The translations under genes and the position numbers were made by a program. A DNA stretch of 64,000 nt from RPQJ01 sp963762315 (GTDB lineage: Bacteria > Pseudomonadota > Gammaproteobacteria > Steroidobacterales > Steroidobacteraceae). Of the stretch, positions 18,232 through 26,230 are shown piece by piece; within the stretch, counting starts at the first letter, position 1, and each line of letters starts with the position of its first letter. The DNA lies in assembly GCA_963762315.1 (NCBI GenBank), contig CAVXKO010000004.1, forward strand, positions 434,001 through 498,000, given 5' to 3'. Under the pieces are notes generated by a model. That model did no database searches. It was not told the origin of the DNA and saw nothing but the letters and a program-made list of their open reading frames with translations.

Positions 18232-19469
18232 CCGGGCTGCCCGTCGATGCGCGGAACGAGGTAGATCCGGCCCATCCGCCATGTCCAAGCCCCAAGCGCA
18301 GCGAGCCAGAGCGCCATGCTCGTGAGCAGCAGCGCCTGCATCCAGAAGGGCGCCGCGACGATTTCGCTGGCGACTCGAGCCATCGTCGCGCCCTGCAGGA
18401 CGAGGAAGCAGGCGACGGAGATCCGATCCATCTGCAGGGGCCGGCCTGAATGTCCCATCGTCACGCGGGTGACCATCGCGACCAGCATGCCGCCGAAGAA
18501 ACCCATGCCGAGCGCGTGGATCGGCGCGCGGCCGAGCAGCCACTCGCCGGTCAGCACGAACCCGAGGTCCCGCGCTGTCTGCAGCAGCACTGCGATCGGC
18601 AGCCACGCGAAGCCCATGTACAGCGACCACGCGAGAGGATTGCCTCTGGTCTTGAACGACGTCCAGCGCACGGCGCAGGTGGCCGTGAGCGCGAGCAGCG
18701 CCAGGTCCAGCGGCACGAGCAGGCGCAGTTCGCCAGCCGTCGCGAGCAGCAGGCGGGCGTAGGCGAGGGCGATGACCGAGACCAGGACCGACTTCGGGCG
18801 CCAGGCGACGTAGTTGGGCGCCACGTTCTGCGAAAAGAACGGAATCATGCGGTGGCACACCGCGAAGAACACGGGCATCAGGCCGCCCCACAGCGACGTG
18901 CGGACGGCAAAGTGCAGCGCGAAATCGCTGCCGCGGGCAATGCCGAAAGTGAAGCCGGCCAACGCGACCAGTTGCACGATCAGCCCGGTGAGCACCGCGT
19001 AAGCGTGCGGCACGCCTTGCTGCGCATCGAGCAGGACGCGGGTGAGCGCCGCGATGGCCAACAGCAACGCGGCCAGCGCCAGCAGGCCGCCCGTCACCAG
19101 CAGGCGCGGCGAGGTGTGCAGGCCGATCAGCCAAACGAGCGTGGCGCCTCCGAACAGTGCACCGGTGGCGACGTAAGCGCCTTTCGGTACGGGCGGGCCG
19201 TTCATCCAGCGCGGAAACACGGTGAACAGGAACCCGAAGAAGAACGACGGGAATACGGCGAAAAGCATCAGGAAGGTGTGCGCCCAGATCGGCGCGGTCT
19301 CGGTCGCCAGCGGCCACAGGGGCCAGCCCGTCTGCCTTGCGAGCAAATGCAGGCCCCACCACGCGCTCGACAGCATCAGCGATGCCATCCCCGTGAAGAA
19401 CATCCACCGATGTGGCGCCACAAATAAAACGGGGACATTCACCTTTTTCGAAAAATTGGGGACATTCAC
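18228..19469 (-). CDS. nnrS: NnrS family membrane protein
   Basis: NnrS proteins are polytopic haem- and copper-containing membrane proteins linked to relief of nitric-oxide stress. The 413-residue frame shows about 12 membrane helices and family features such as PHRWMFFTGM, a PFFSQNVAPNY segment and HALGMGFFGGMLVAMVTRVTMGHSGR. The annotated start lies inside a duplicated GGGGACATTCACC repeat, so the first 10-16 residues (MNVPNFSKKVNVPVLF) may be repeat-derived. GTG codons at 19442 and 19421 are alternatives and the latter fits family N-termini best. It lies downstream of norB, separated by a terminator. Confidence 0.9.
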   Translation of the reverse strand: MNVPNFSKKVNVPVLFVAPHRWMFFTGMASLMLSSAWWGLHLLARQTGWPLWPLATETAPIWAHTFLMLFAVFPSFFFGFLFTVFPRWMNGPPVPKGAYVATGALFGGATLVWLIGLHTSPRLLVTGGLLALAALLLAIAALTRVLLDAQQGVPHAYAVLTGLIVQLVALAGFTFGIARGSDFALHFAVRTSLWGGLMPVFFAVCHRMIPFFSQNVAPNYVAWRPKSVLVSVIALAYARLLLATAGELRLLVPLDLALLALTATCAVRWTSFKTRGNPLAWSLYMGFAWLPIAVLLQTARDLGFVLTGEWLLGRAPIHALGMGFFGGMLVAMVTRVTMGHSGRPLQMDRISVACFLVLQGATMARVASEIVAAPFWMQALLLTSMALWLAALGAWTWRMGRIYLVPRIDGQPG

Positions 19470-19470
19470 C
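19431..19470. repeat. Two direct copies of GGGGACATTCACC
   Basis: The 13-bp word occurs at 19431-19443 and 19458-19470, separated by an AT-rich TTTTTCGAAAAATT palindrome. It overlaps the proposed start of nnrS. In other proteobacteria similar GGGGACATTC words mark short dispersed REP-type insertions; that comparison is from memory. Confidence 0.6.
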
Positions 19471-19483
19471 GTATTCGGCTCGG

Positions 19484-19513
19484 AAAAAGGGCGGGCGCCC
19501 GAAGGCGCCCGCC
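19484..19513 (-). terminator. Rho-independent terminator of norB
   Basis: On the minus strand GGCGGGCGCC and GGCGCCCGCC pair as a perfect 10-bp stem around a TTCG tetraloop and are followed by CTTTTTCC. It lies about 35 bp after the norB stop, so nnrS probably has its own promoter. Confidence 0.85.
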
Positions 19514-19546
19514 GGGTTTGCAGTCTAGCTCAGCGTCGTCAACGCA

Positions 19547-21821
19547 TCACCGCGCGGCCTTGGCCGCAACCGTGACCACAGTCTCTTTCGCCTTGCCGAT
19601 GAACAGCCGCGCGATGAACAGTGCCAGCATCAGCGCGCCGGCCGCGAAGATGATGTCGCCCGGCATGCGCAGCCAGACGATCGTCTGCATCAGTGGCTGT
19701 TGCAGGAACTCGGCCGAGCGTGCGTACCAGAAGCCGTGCGACACCGCGGCGTGGACCTGCATCAGGCCCATCGGCAGCAGCGAAAGCAGCGCCATCAGCG
19801 CCAGTCCGACGTTCAGCGCCCAGAACGACTTCGCGAGCAGCTTCTCGTCCCAGTACGCCGTTCGGCTGAGTCCGCGCAGGCAGAACAGCATCAGGCCGAT
19901 GCCGAGCATGCCGTACACGCCGAACAGCGCGGTGTGGCCGTGCAGCGGCGTCGTGTTGAGGCCCTGCATGTAATAGAGCGCGAGCGGAGGGTTGATGAGG
20001 AAGCCGAACAGGCCCGCGCCCACGAGGTTCCAGAACGCGACCGCCACGAAGAACAGGATCGGCCAGCGATACGCCGCCACCCACGGCGTTGCATAGCTGT
20101 GCTTGTAGTTCTCGTACGCTTCGAAGCCCACCAGCACCAGCGGCACCACCTCGAGCGCCGAGAACATCGAGCCGATCGCGATCACGCCCGTGGGCGTGCC
20201 GGTCCAGTACAGGTGGTGGAACGTGCCGAGCACGCCGCCGCTCAGGAACACGATGGTGGCGAACAGCACGGCGTTGGTCGCCGTCTTCACGCGCACCAGG
20301 CCGAGCTTCGTGAACAGGAAAGCGATGACGGCGGTCGCGAACACCTCGAAGAATCCCTCGACCCACAGGTGCACCACCCACCAGCGCCAGTACTCGACCA
20401 TGGCGAGGTGCGTGTTGCGGCCCCACATCAGGCCTGCGCCATAGAAGAGTCCGATCGCGATCGTGGAGAGGAACAGGAGGACGGTGATCGACCGGCTGTC
20501 GTCCCGCGCCTTGAGCGCCGGCCACAGCGCGCGGCCGACGAGCAGCAGCCAGAGCATCAGGCCGATGAACAGGAAGATCTGCCAGAAGCGGCCGATATCG
20601 GTGTACTCGTAGCCCTGGTGGCCGAACCAGAAGTTGAGCCCGAGGCCCATCTTGTGCATCACGGCCGCCCATTGGCCGCCGAGCGCGCCGATGACGATGA
20701 CCAGCAGGCAGGTGAACAGGAAGTTCACGCCGAACCGCTGGAATTTCGGCTCGTGCCCGGAGATGGCAGGCGCGATGTAGAGGCCGGTCGCCAGCCACGC
20801 GGTCGCGATCCACAGGACCGCGAGCTGCAGATGCCAGCTGCGCGTGACGGAGTAGGGCAGGAATTGCGCCAGCGGTATGCCGTAGAAGCCCTGGCCTTCC
20901 ACCGCGTAGTGCGCGGTGATGCCGCCGAGCAGGATCTGCACGACGATCAGCGCGGTGACGACCCAGAAGTACTTGGCCGTCGCCTTCATCGACGGCGTCG
21001 GTTTCACCGCACTCAACGGATCCTTGTCCGGCACCTGGGGCGCCGCTTCCTGGCCGTGCGTCGCGACGTAGTACCACGTGAGTGCGCCGACTCCGGCCAG
21101 CAGCCCGAGAATGCTGATGAACGTCCAGAGGTACGTTGCCGTCGTCGGCACGTTGCCGACCAGCGGCTCCGACGGCCAGTTGCTGGTGTAGCTGATGTCG
21201 CTGTTGGGACGGTCGGTCGAGGCCGACCACGACGACCAGAAGAAGAACGCCATCATCGCCTGGCGCTGCGCCGGATCCGGGATCGGGTTGTCCTGCATCG
21301 CGTATTGCGCGCGCAGCGTGTTGAGTTCCGCATCGGGCCCGAACAGTCGCATGTAATGGTCGGCAACCTCGCGAATCGCCTGCGCGCGGTCCTCGTCGAC
21401 CGTGATCACGCCGGTGTCGGGGTTGTAGGTGCTGGTGCGCATCGCCTTCTGGAGGCGCGACTGCAGCGACGCCTGTTGCGGGGCGTCCAGGTCGGCATAC
21501 GCCTTGCCGGTCTCGCGCTTCGCCCAGAGGTCGAGCAAGCGCCGTGGCTTCGCGGTGCAGCCAGTCGGCCGACCAGTCCGGCGCGACGTAGCTGCCGTGG
21601 CCCCAGATGGATCCCATCTCATGGCCGCCGACGCTCTGCCACACCTGCCGCCCCACGTCGTACTGCTCGCGGGTGAACAGCGTCTCGCCGGCCGTGGTCT
21701 TCACGGCCGACGGAATCGGCGGTGCGGAGACGTAAATCTCGTGCCCGAAGTACAGGAGGATGCTGAAGGACACCACCAGCAGTGTCCCGAGCACCTTCCA
21801 CAAGCGACTCGTGTTCGTCAT
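19547..21821 (-). CDS. norB: Quinol-dependent nitric-oxide reductase (qNor) (frameshift in sequence)
   Basis: qNor reduces 2 NO to N2O in the inner membrane, taking electrons from quinol. The protein has the N-terminal extension characteristic of the single-subunit form (GHEIYVSAPPIPSAVKTTAGE, GRQVWQSVGGHEMGSIWGHG). It is followed by the haem-copper-oxidase-like core (WHLQLAVLWIATAW, WWVVHLWVEGFFEVFATA, TFHHLYWTG, HGHTALFGVYGMLGIG) with the histidines expected for haem b, b3 and the non-haem iron. The frame breaks near 21537; deleting one base gives 757 residues, normal for qNor. No norC or norD partner is nearby. A TTGAC-N4-GTCAA box lies 69 bp upstream. Confidence 0.95.
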
Positions 21822-21889
21822 TTCAATCTCCCAGCGGCCGGCCGGCCGCTCCTTGGGCGCAATGGTGTGCTGGGCGGCGACGGGGCGCC

Positions 21890-21903
21890 TTGACCGAGGT
21901 CAA
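21890..21903. promoter_or_regulatory. FNR/Dnr-type binding site upstream of norB
   Basis: TTGACCGAGGTCAA is a perfect dyad with the Crp/Fnr 5-4-5 geometry, 69-82 bp before the norB start. It shares the GTCAA half with the boxes at nirS and hemN, supporting common control. Confidence 0.82.
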
Positions 21904-22052
21904 GACGGTCGGTACTGGCGTAGGGGAATGCCGAGGGGTGGTGGCCCGGGATCGCCGCGGAGTTGCGTTCGGGGAGCGGTGATACGATTCGCGAGGCGGC
22001 GCTCCCCCTTGGATACGTCGATGTGAAGGTTTGCACCGACAGGGAGACTGCA

Positions 22053-22280
22053 ATGTCCGATCACATCGGTCTTGGCGTCAGCAATCTCGTCGAGCGAGCA
22101 GCGATGGCTTCGGGCGGCAAAGACCATGGCGCTCCTGGCCTTCGTCCGCAGTACCATGCCGACTACTACGGCGCGTTCGTCATTGGGCCGGATGGACACA
22201 ACGTCGAAGCCGTCTGCCACAAGCCGGGGGCCTGGTCCAGTGACTTGCAGGCAGCACGCCCGGCGAGGAAGACACCATGA
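22053..22280 (+). pseudogene. Internally deleted VOC/glyoxalase-family gene remnant
   Basis: The reading frame joins a VOC-family N-terminus (MSDHIGLGVSNLVERA) directly to the family's C-terminal third (GGKDHGAPGLRPQYHADYYG and DPDGHN-like GPDGHNVEAVCHKP). A complete protein would have about 70 more residues between these pieces, including metal-binding strands. The remaining 75 residues cannot form the fold, so I call it a deletion remnant. The frame's stop overlaps the next gene's start (ATGA at 22277-22280). Confidence 0.65.
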
Positions 22281-22852
22281 CCAAGAAACGTCTTCATGCA
22301 TCGGCGATCGGCTTGGGCCTGCTGCTGGCCGTCTTTGCAGCACACGGCGCGGGTAAGGTCGACGCGATGACCGGCGAAACGCAGCCGGCGGTGGCCCGGG
22401 AACTCCTGAAATCACTGGAGGGCTCCTGGGACGGCACCTGCCGCACCTGGTTCGAGCCCGGCAAACTTGCCGACGAGTCGAAGATCAACGGCCGCTTCCG
22501 TCCGATTCTCGGCGGACTCTTCCATCGCCACGAGTACGAATCGACGATCCAGGGCAAGCCGCGGCATGGTGAAGAGACGCTTGCCTTCAATTCGGTTACG
22601 AGGCGATTCCAGACTTCGTGGATCGACGACTTTCACATGAACTACGCGCTCATGACCTCGGAAGGCAATGCGTCGCCCCGTGGATTCACGGTGCTCGGAA
22701 AATACGACGTTGGCGCCGGCATGCCGCAGTGGGGATGGAAGACCGTGTACGAGCTGGTCGATTCAGACCACCTGACGATCTCAGCGTACAACGTGTCGCC
22801 GGAGGGGCAACCGTACCTGGCGGTCGAAACGAAGTATCGGCGCGTCAGATGA
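22277..22852 (+). CDS. DUF1579-like secreted protein
   Basis: A 191-residue protein with a signal peptide (cut near AAHGAG) and a lipocalin-like DUF1579 pattern: LEGSWDGTCRTWFEPGK, GRFRPILGGLFHRHEYES, FNSVTRRFQTSWID. DUF1579 proteins have no assigned biochemical role; the beta-barrel pattern suggests ligand binding. It follows the decayed VOC frame with overlapping stop and start codons and ends 13 bp before a convergent acyl-CoA dehydrogenase gene. Confidence 0.75.
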   Translation: MTKKRLHASAIGLGLLLAVFAAHGAGKVDAMTGETQPAVARELLKSLEGSWDGTCRTWFEPGKLADESKINGRFRPILGGLFHRHEYESTIQGKPRHGEETLAFNSVTRRFQTSWIDDFHMNYALMTSEGNASPRGFTVLGKYDVGAGMPQWGWKTVYELVDSDHLTISAYNVSPEGQPYLAVETKYRRVR

Positions 22853-22865
22853 ATTCGACGACCGG

Positions 22866-24650
22866 TCAGCCCGCGTAAGAGACAAGTTCGGCGTGCAACC
22901 GAGCCGCCGCCGCCGGATTGGCCGATGCACGATGGATGAGCGCCATGGCTCCGGCCTGTTGCTCCTTGGTGGCTGACGCCTGCCCGTGCATCGCAACCGC
23001 GTACTCGCTCAGGTCCTGCACGAACACGCCAAACATCCGGTCGACATGGCTCTCATCGAGACCTGCGCAGGCAGCGGTGGTCCCGGCGCGTGTCCCGCCC
23101 GGTGCGCCGTCGATTGCCAGGGCAGCGGCTTCTGCGACCAGTTGCGCATAGACGATCTGGGTGAAGATCTGTCCAATGTTGAGCAGAAAGTCGAGGTCCT
23201 TGGCCTGCTCCCCGCGCGGCGCAGCCGTGGCCATCAGTTGTCCGAAAGCCTGCACCTGGCTGATGAAGGTCGCGACGTTCGGCAGGTGCGAGAATCGCGC
23301 GAAGGCGCCTCGCCAGTCCGGGAAGCCGATGCGCGACAGGCCGCTGGCCGGCCCCTGTGCGAACAGAAAGGCGTCGTCGTCGTCGTCGAGCCGCACCGGC
23401 ACTGGCGCATACTTGACGCCCTGTCCGGCCCCTGCCGCGGCAAAGGCCGGCAGGAACTTGAGCACCAGCGCGAGATTGACGTGGACGGTTCCCTCCAGTT
23501 TCGGCAGCGTGCGAATGTGGCGGGTCGCCTGCTCGAAGTACGTGTCCTTCTCGAATCCTTTCGCCGCGATCACCTCCCAGAGGAGATCGACCACCCGCTC
23601 ACCCTCGCTGGTGACCTTCATCTTCGCGATGGGGTTGTAGAGCAGGAAGCGGCGGTCCTCGGGTGAGGCGCTGCGCTCGTAATCGGAGCACCGCGCGCTG
23701 AAGAGCTTCATCGCCACCAGCCGTATGTAGGCGTCGGCCAGTAATCGTCGCACGTGCGGAAAATCGGTGACGCGCGTGCCGTAGAGCACCCTGCGGTGGG
23801 CGTGCTGGATCGCCTCGACAAATGCATGCTCGGCGATGCCAATGCTGGCCCAGGCGAGCTGCACCTTGCCGACATTCACGGTGGCGAGCGCCGCATCCCA
23901 CGCAGCCTTGCCCGTGTGCAGCACGTCGGTTGGGGTCACGGGGTAATCCGTAAGCCGGAATTCCGAAACATACATCTGGCCGCGCACCACATTCTGCACG
24001 AGTGTGTATGCGGGGTGTTTCGGGTCGGCCAGGAAGAACAGGTAATCATCGGCGGGGTCGGCCGACGGTCCCTCCGGGCGCTGCACGCGACCGAACACCG
24101 ACACGCGGGCGGCGCAGTTCCCATTGCCGATGTAGTACTTCTCGCCGCTGGCGCGCCAGCCGCTGCCGTCCCGGGTCAGCACCATGTCGGTGGAGTAGAT
24201 GTCGGCCCCGTGTTCGCGCTCCGAGAGTCCGAAAGCGAACAGTCCGCCTTGCGCCAGCAACTGACCGACCAGGCGCTTGGCCTCCGAATTCCCGCTCGTC
24301 CAGACCGGCCCCAGGCCCAGCACGGTGACCTGCCAGGCGTACCAGTGTTCGAGCGAATACCAGGCCAGCAGCTGGCTCAGGTCGTTGTTGCGTGCGGTGT
24401 CCCATCGGGCAGTCGTCGCGTCGGTTCCGCCGGTCAACTGTCCGACCGCGGCCGGCGTGCCGAACCGGGCGAAGACGCCGTCGCGGGCGATCATCTCCAG
24501 GAAGTCGTCGTACCAGGTCGCGTCGTTGCTTTCCGCCTTCAGGACTGCGTGACCCTTGGCCTCGAAAAAGCGGCGCACGGCCAGGAGTGCGCGGCGAGTG
24601 GGTTCGTCGTACTGAGCGGCGTCGTAGGCGGAGGGATTGAAGAGCAGCAT
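22866..24650 (-). CDS. Acyl-CoA dehydrogenase family flavoprotein
   Basis: A 594-residue member of the acyl-CoA dehydrogenase superfamily. Motifs include FAFGLSEREHGADIYSTDM (FAD/substrate loop), WRASGEKYYIGNG, and an alpha-helical C-terminus. It is longer than short-chain enzymes (about 380 residues), with an extended C-terminal helical domain as in FadE-like or acyl-CoA-oxidase-like branches. It should introduce a 2,3 double bond in an acyl-CoA. Adjacent genes give no clue to chain length. It is probably monocistronic. Confidence 0.85.
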   Translation of the reverse strand: MLLFNPSAYDAAQYDEPTRRALLAVRRFFEAKGHAVLKAESNDATWYDDFLEMIARDGVFARFGTPAAVGQLTGGTDATTARWDTARNNDLSQLLAWYSLEHWYAWQVTVLGLGPVWTSGNSEAKRLVGQLLAQGGLFAFGLSEREHGADIYSTDMVLTRDGSGWRASGEKYYIGNGNCAARVSVFGRVQRPEGPSADPADDYLFFLADPKHPAYTLVQNVVRGQMYVSEFRLTDYPVTPTDVLHTGKAAWDAALATVNVGKVQLAWASIGIAEHAFVEAIQHAHRRVLYGTRVTDFPHVRRLLADAYIRLVAMKLFSARCSDYERSASPEDRRFLLYNPIAKMKVTSEGERVVDLLWEVIAAKGFEKDTYFEQATRHIRTLPKLEGTVHVNLALVLKFLPAFAAAGAGQGVKYAPVPVRLDDDDDAFLFAQGPASGLSRIGFPDWRGAFARFSHLPNVATFISQVQAFGQLMATAAPRGEQAKDLDFLLNIGQIFTQIVYAQLVAEAAALAIDGAPGGTRAGTTAACAGLDESHVDRMFGVFVQDLSEYAVAMHGQASATKEQQAGAMALIHRASANPAAAARLHAELVSYAG

Positions 24651-24964
24651 GATTCAGTGACTCCGGGCGGCCGCAGGGGCGGTTGTGCCTGTTTTGATTA
24701 CGCCGAGTCTACGCCGCGCATTCGTGCGCGAGAATTCGCGCGGTACGACGAGGCAATGAGTCTCGATCTCGAAGCGATGCTTGCTCCCTCACCGGGCAAC
24801 CCACTTCGGGGCGATCAGTGATCGCGCGAGCAGGCGAAGCCGGTGCCTGCCAAGCCTCGGAGTTCCGGAGCATCGGTAGACGGAGGATGAACTGCGCCCC
24901 GAACGCAGCCGGTCAACGGGGAAGAACGACCCGAACCGGAAACTCGGCGCGCTCCAAAGCAGAC
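24651..24964. other. Non-coding stretch beside the integron cassette
   Basis: No gene is supported: the one small plus-strand frame (24818-25033) runs through the attC-like hairpin and lacks codon structure. The sequence reads like accessory DNA next to the recombination site. Confidence 0.5.
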
Positions 24965-25027
24965 ATCAAACGTTTGAGCTCAGCGGCTGCCGAAGGCAGT
25001 CCGCTGGAACAAGGGGTTGGGCGTCAT
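24965..25027 (-). repeat. attC-like recombination site of an integron gene cassette
   Basis: Read on the minus strand the site starts GCCCAAC (25022-25016), fitting RYYYAAC. It contains the imperfect hairpin AGCGGACTGCC-TTCG-GGCAGCCGCT with one extrahelical base and unpaired spacers (TTCC / GAGCT). It ends at GTTTGAT (24971-24965), a degenerate GTTRRRY core. The outer word ATGACGCCCAAC (25027-25016) is repeated in inverted form at 25722-25733, exactly as expected when the other half of the original attC lies at the cassette's far end. Confidence 0.78.
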
Positions 25028-25732
25028 CGCTGAAGGCAAGGGTGCCATTGAGGGAGGTCACTTACGCCCTTTGGTCAAGTTAGCAACGGGAACGCCACCG
25101 CACCTGCCGGCGTTGCCCAATTCTTCACCAACTCCGCGACCATCGCGTTGGTGCTGGTCAGTCGCACGCCGGCGAGTTCCATACGGCGGTACGACATTGC
25201 CTCAGCGATTGGATTTGATGAACCGCACGCGTCGCACACCACCTGCACATCGAAGCCTTCTTCCTTGGCGCTGATAGCCGGTCCGACCATGCAGACGTCA
25301 GTGGTCACACCGGCCATCACGAAGTTCTTCTTGCCTGTCTTCCGGCAGGCATCAGCGAAGGCAGGATCGTCCCACGCGTTCACCACACCCTGGCGTTTGA
25401 CTCGCGCCGCGAAGGCTTCCGGCAACGCCGCCTGCAGTTCTGGCATCAGCGGTCCCTGTACGTTGACGTTCGTCTCTTGGCTGGACGTGAGCACCACGGG
25501 CATACCTGTGCCAGCAGCGAATCGGGCGAGGATCATGACGTTGCGTTGCAGGAGTTCAAGCGGCGTAGAGCTGGCCCAAGTGTTGGTTCCGACTTGGTGG
25601 TCGATCAGGATGATGGCAGTGTCATTGAGATTGAAGAGTTTCATCGCGTTCTCCGTCCGGTGAGAAACCGCATATTGAGAAATGGCAGTTTGGAGAGCAG
25701 GAGTATGGCCCCAAGTGCTGTATGACGCCCAA
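24971..25732 (-). mobile_element. Solitary integron-type gene cassette carrying an isochorismatase-like gene
   Basis: The unit runs on the minus strand from TTGGGCGTCAT (25732) to the G before TTTGAT (24971), with one promoter-less gene and an attC-like site 50 bp after its stop. Rejoining the two ends would create a complete site GCCCAAC...GTTGGGC with perfect 12-bp outer complementarity. Just outside the 5' boundary, the minus strand reads GCCTAACAGGA followed by GTTGGGC, which looks like a reduced attC. No integron integrase is in the window. The unit is visibly less GC-rich than its neighbours. Confidence 0.72.
25075..25644 (-). CDS. Isochorismatase-family cysteine hydrolase (YcaC-like), cassette gene
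   Basis: A 189-residue cysteine-hydrolase-fold protein with the triad Asp15 (IILIDHQ), Lys in GKKNFVMAG and Cys in TTDVCMVG. It is closest in pattern to YcaC-like hydrolases of unknown substrate rather than true isochorismatase. The start at 25644 follows CGGAGAACGCG. The gene fills an integron-type cassette, so lateral acquisition is likely and expression may depend on an external promoter. Confidence 0.88.
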   Translation of the reverse strand: MKLFNLNDTAIILIDHQVGTNTWASSTPLELLQRNVMILARFAAGTGMPVVLTSSQETNVNVQGPLMPELQAALPEAFAARVKRQGVVNAWDDPAFADACRKTGKKNFVMAGVTTDVCMVGPAISAKEEGFDVQVVCDACGSSNPIAEAMSYRRMELAGVRLTSTNAMVAELVKNWATPAGAVAFPLLT

Positions 25733-26230
25733 CTCCTGTTAGGCCGACAGCTGTTACGCGTATCGGCTAAACGTACCATTCCTGGCAACAGCGCGGTCGG
25801 CGGGGACTTCGCGTGATCGCGTCATGGCAAGGCCTCATTCCGTGGACCCATGTCGGCAACCAAGTCACCGCCGCCGAGGACGGTCAAACCGACCCCGCGG
25901 GTCCAATCGACAGTCGAACCGCAATGCCTGCTGTTGGCCGAACCCTGGCATTCGCGAATGTCCGCTCTTCCAGACGAGATCCGCCAAGAGCCGGGAGAAA
26001 CTCGTCCGACGCCGGCTCTTGATTACGTAGTTCCATTTGGAAGTTCCCGCGGGAACGTCCCCGGAACGTCAACGACGAACACGGTGGGCAGAGCCCCCTC
26101 ACCCGGGCTACGCCCGACCTTTCCCGCAAGCAGGAGAGGTGAAAGACACCCTCACCCGCACTGCGTGCGACCTCTCCCGCAAGCGGGAGAGGGGAGGAGC
26201 CCGCGAAACCTTCAAGCCATTGCGAAGCTG
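25733..26230. other. Non-coding accessory stretch between cassette and hemN
   Basis: No convincing gene. The first part holds the cassette boundary (GCCTAAC/GTTAGGC words at 25727-25744). The end (26095-26195) is CTCTCCC-family repeat. The sequence between shows no codon bias on either strand. Confidence 0.55.
26095..26195. repeat. CTCTCCC-family hairpin repeats
   Basis: Two degenerate units (CTCACCCGGGCTACGCCCGA..., GACCTCTCCCGCAAGCGGGA) lie directly downstream of hemN, matching the family seen at four other intergenic sites. Confidence 0.8.

Noticed and set aside
24818..25033. Small plus-strand gene upstream of the cassette
   Set aside because: It reads through the attC-like hairpin, has no ribosome site and no recognisable composition.
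25016..25733. The 12-bp inverted words as terminal repeats of an insertion sequence
   Set aside because: There is no transposase, no target-site duplication, and the internal hairpin with unpaired spacers fits an attC site better than IS ends.
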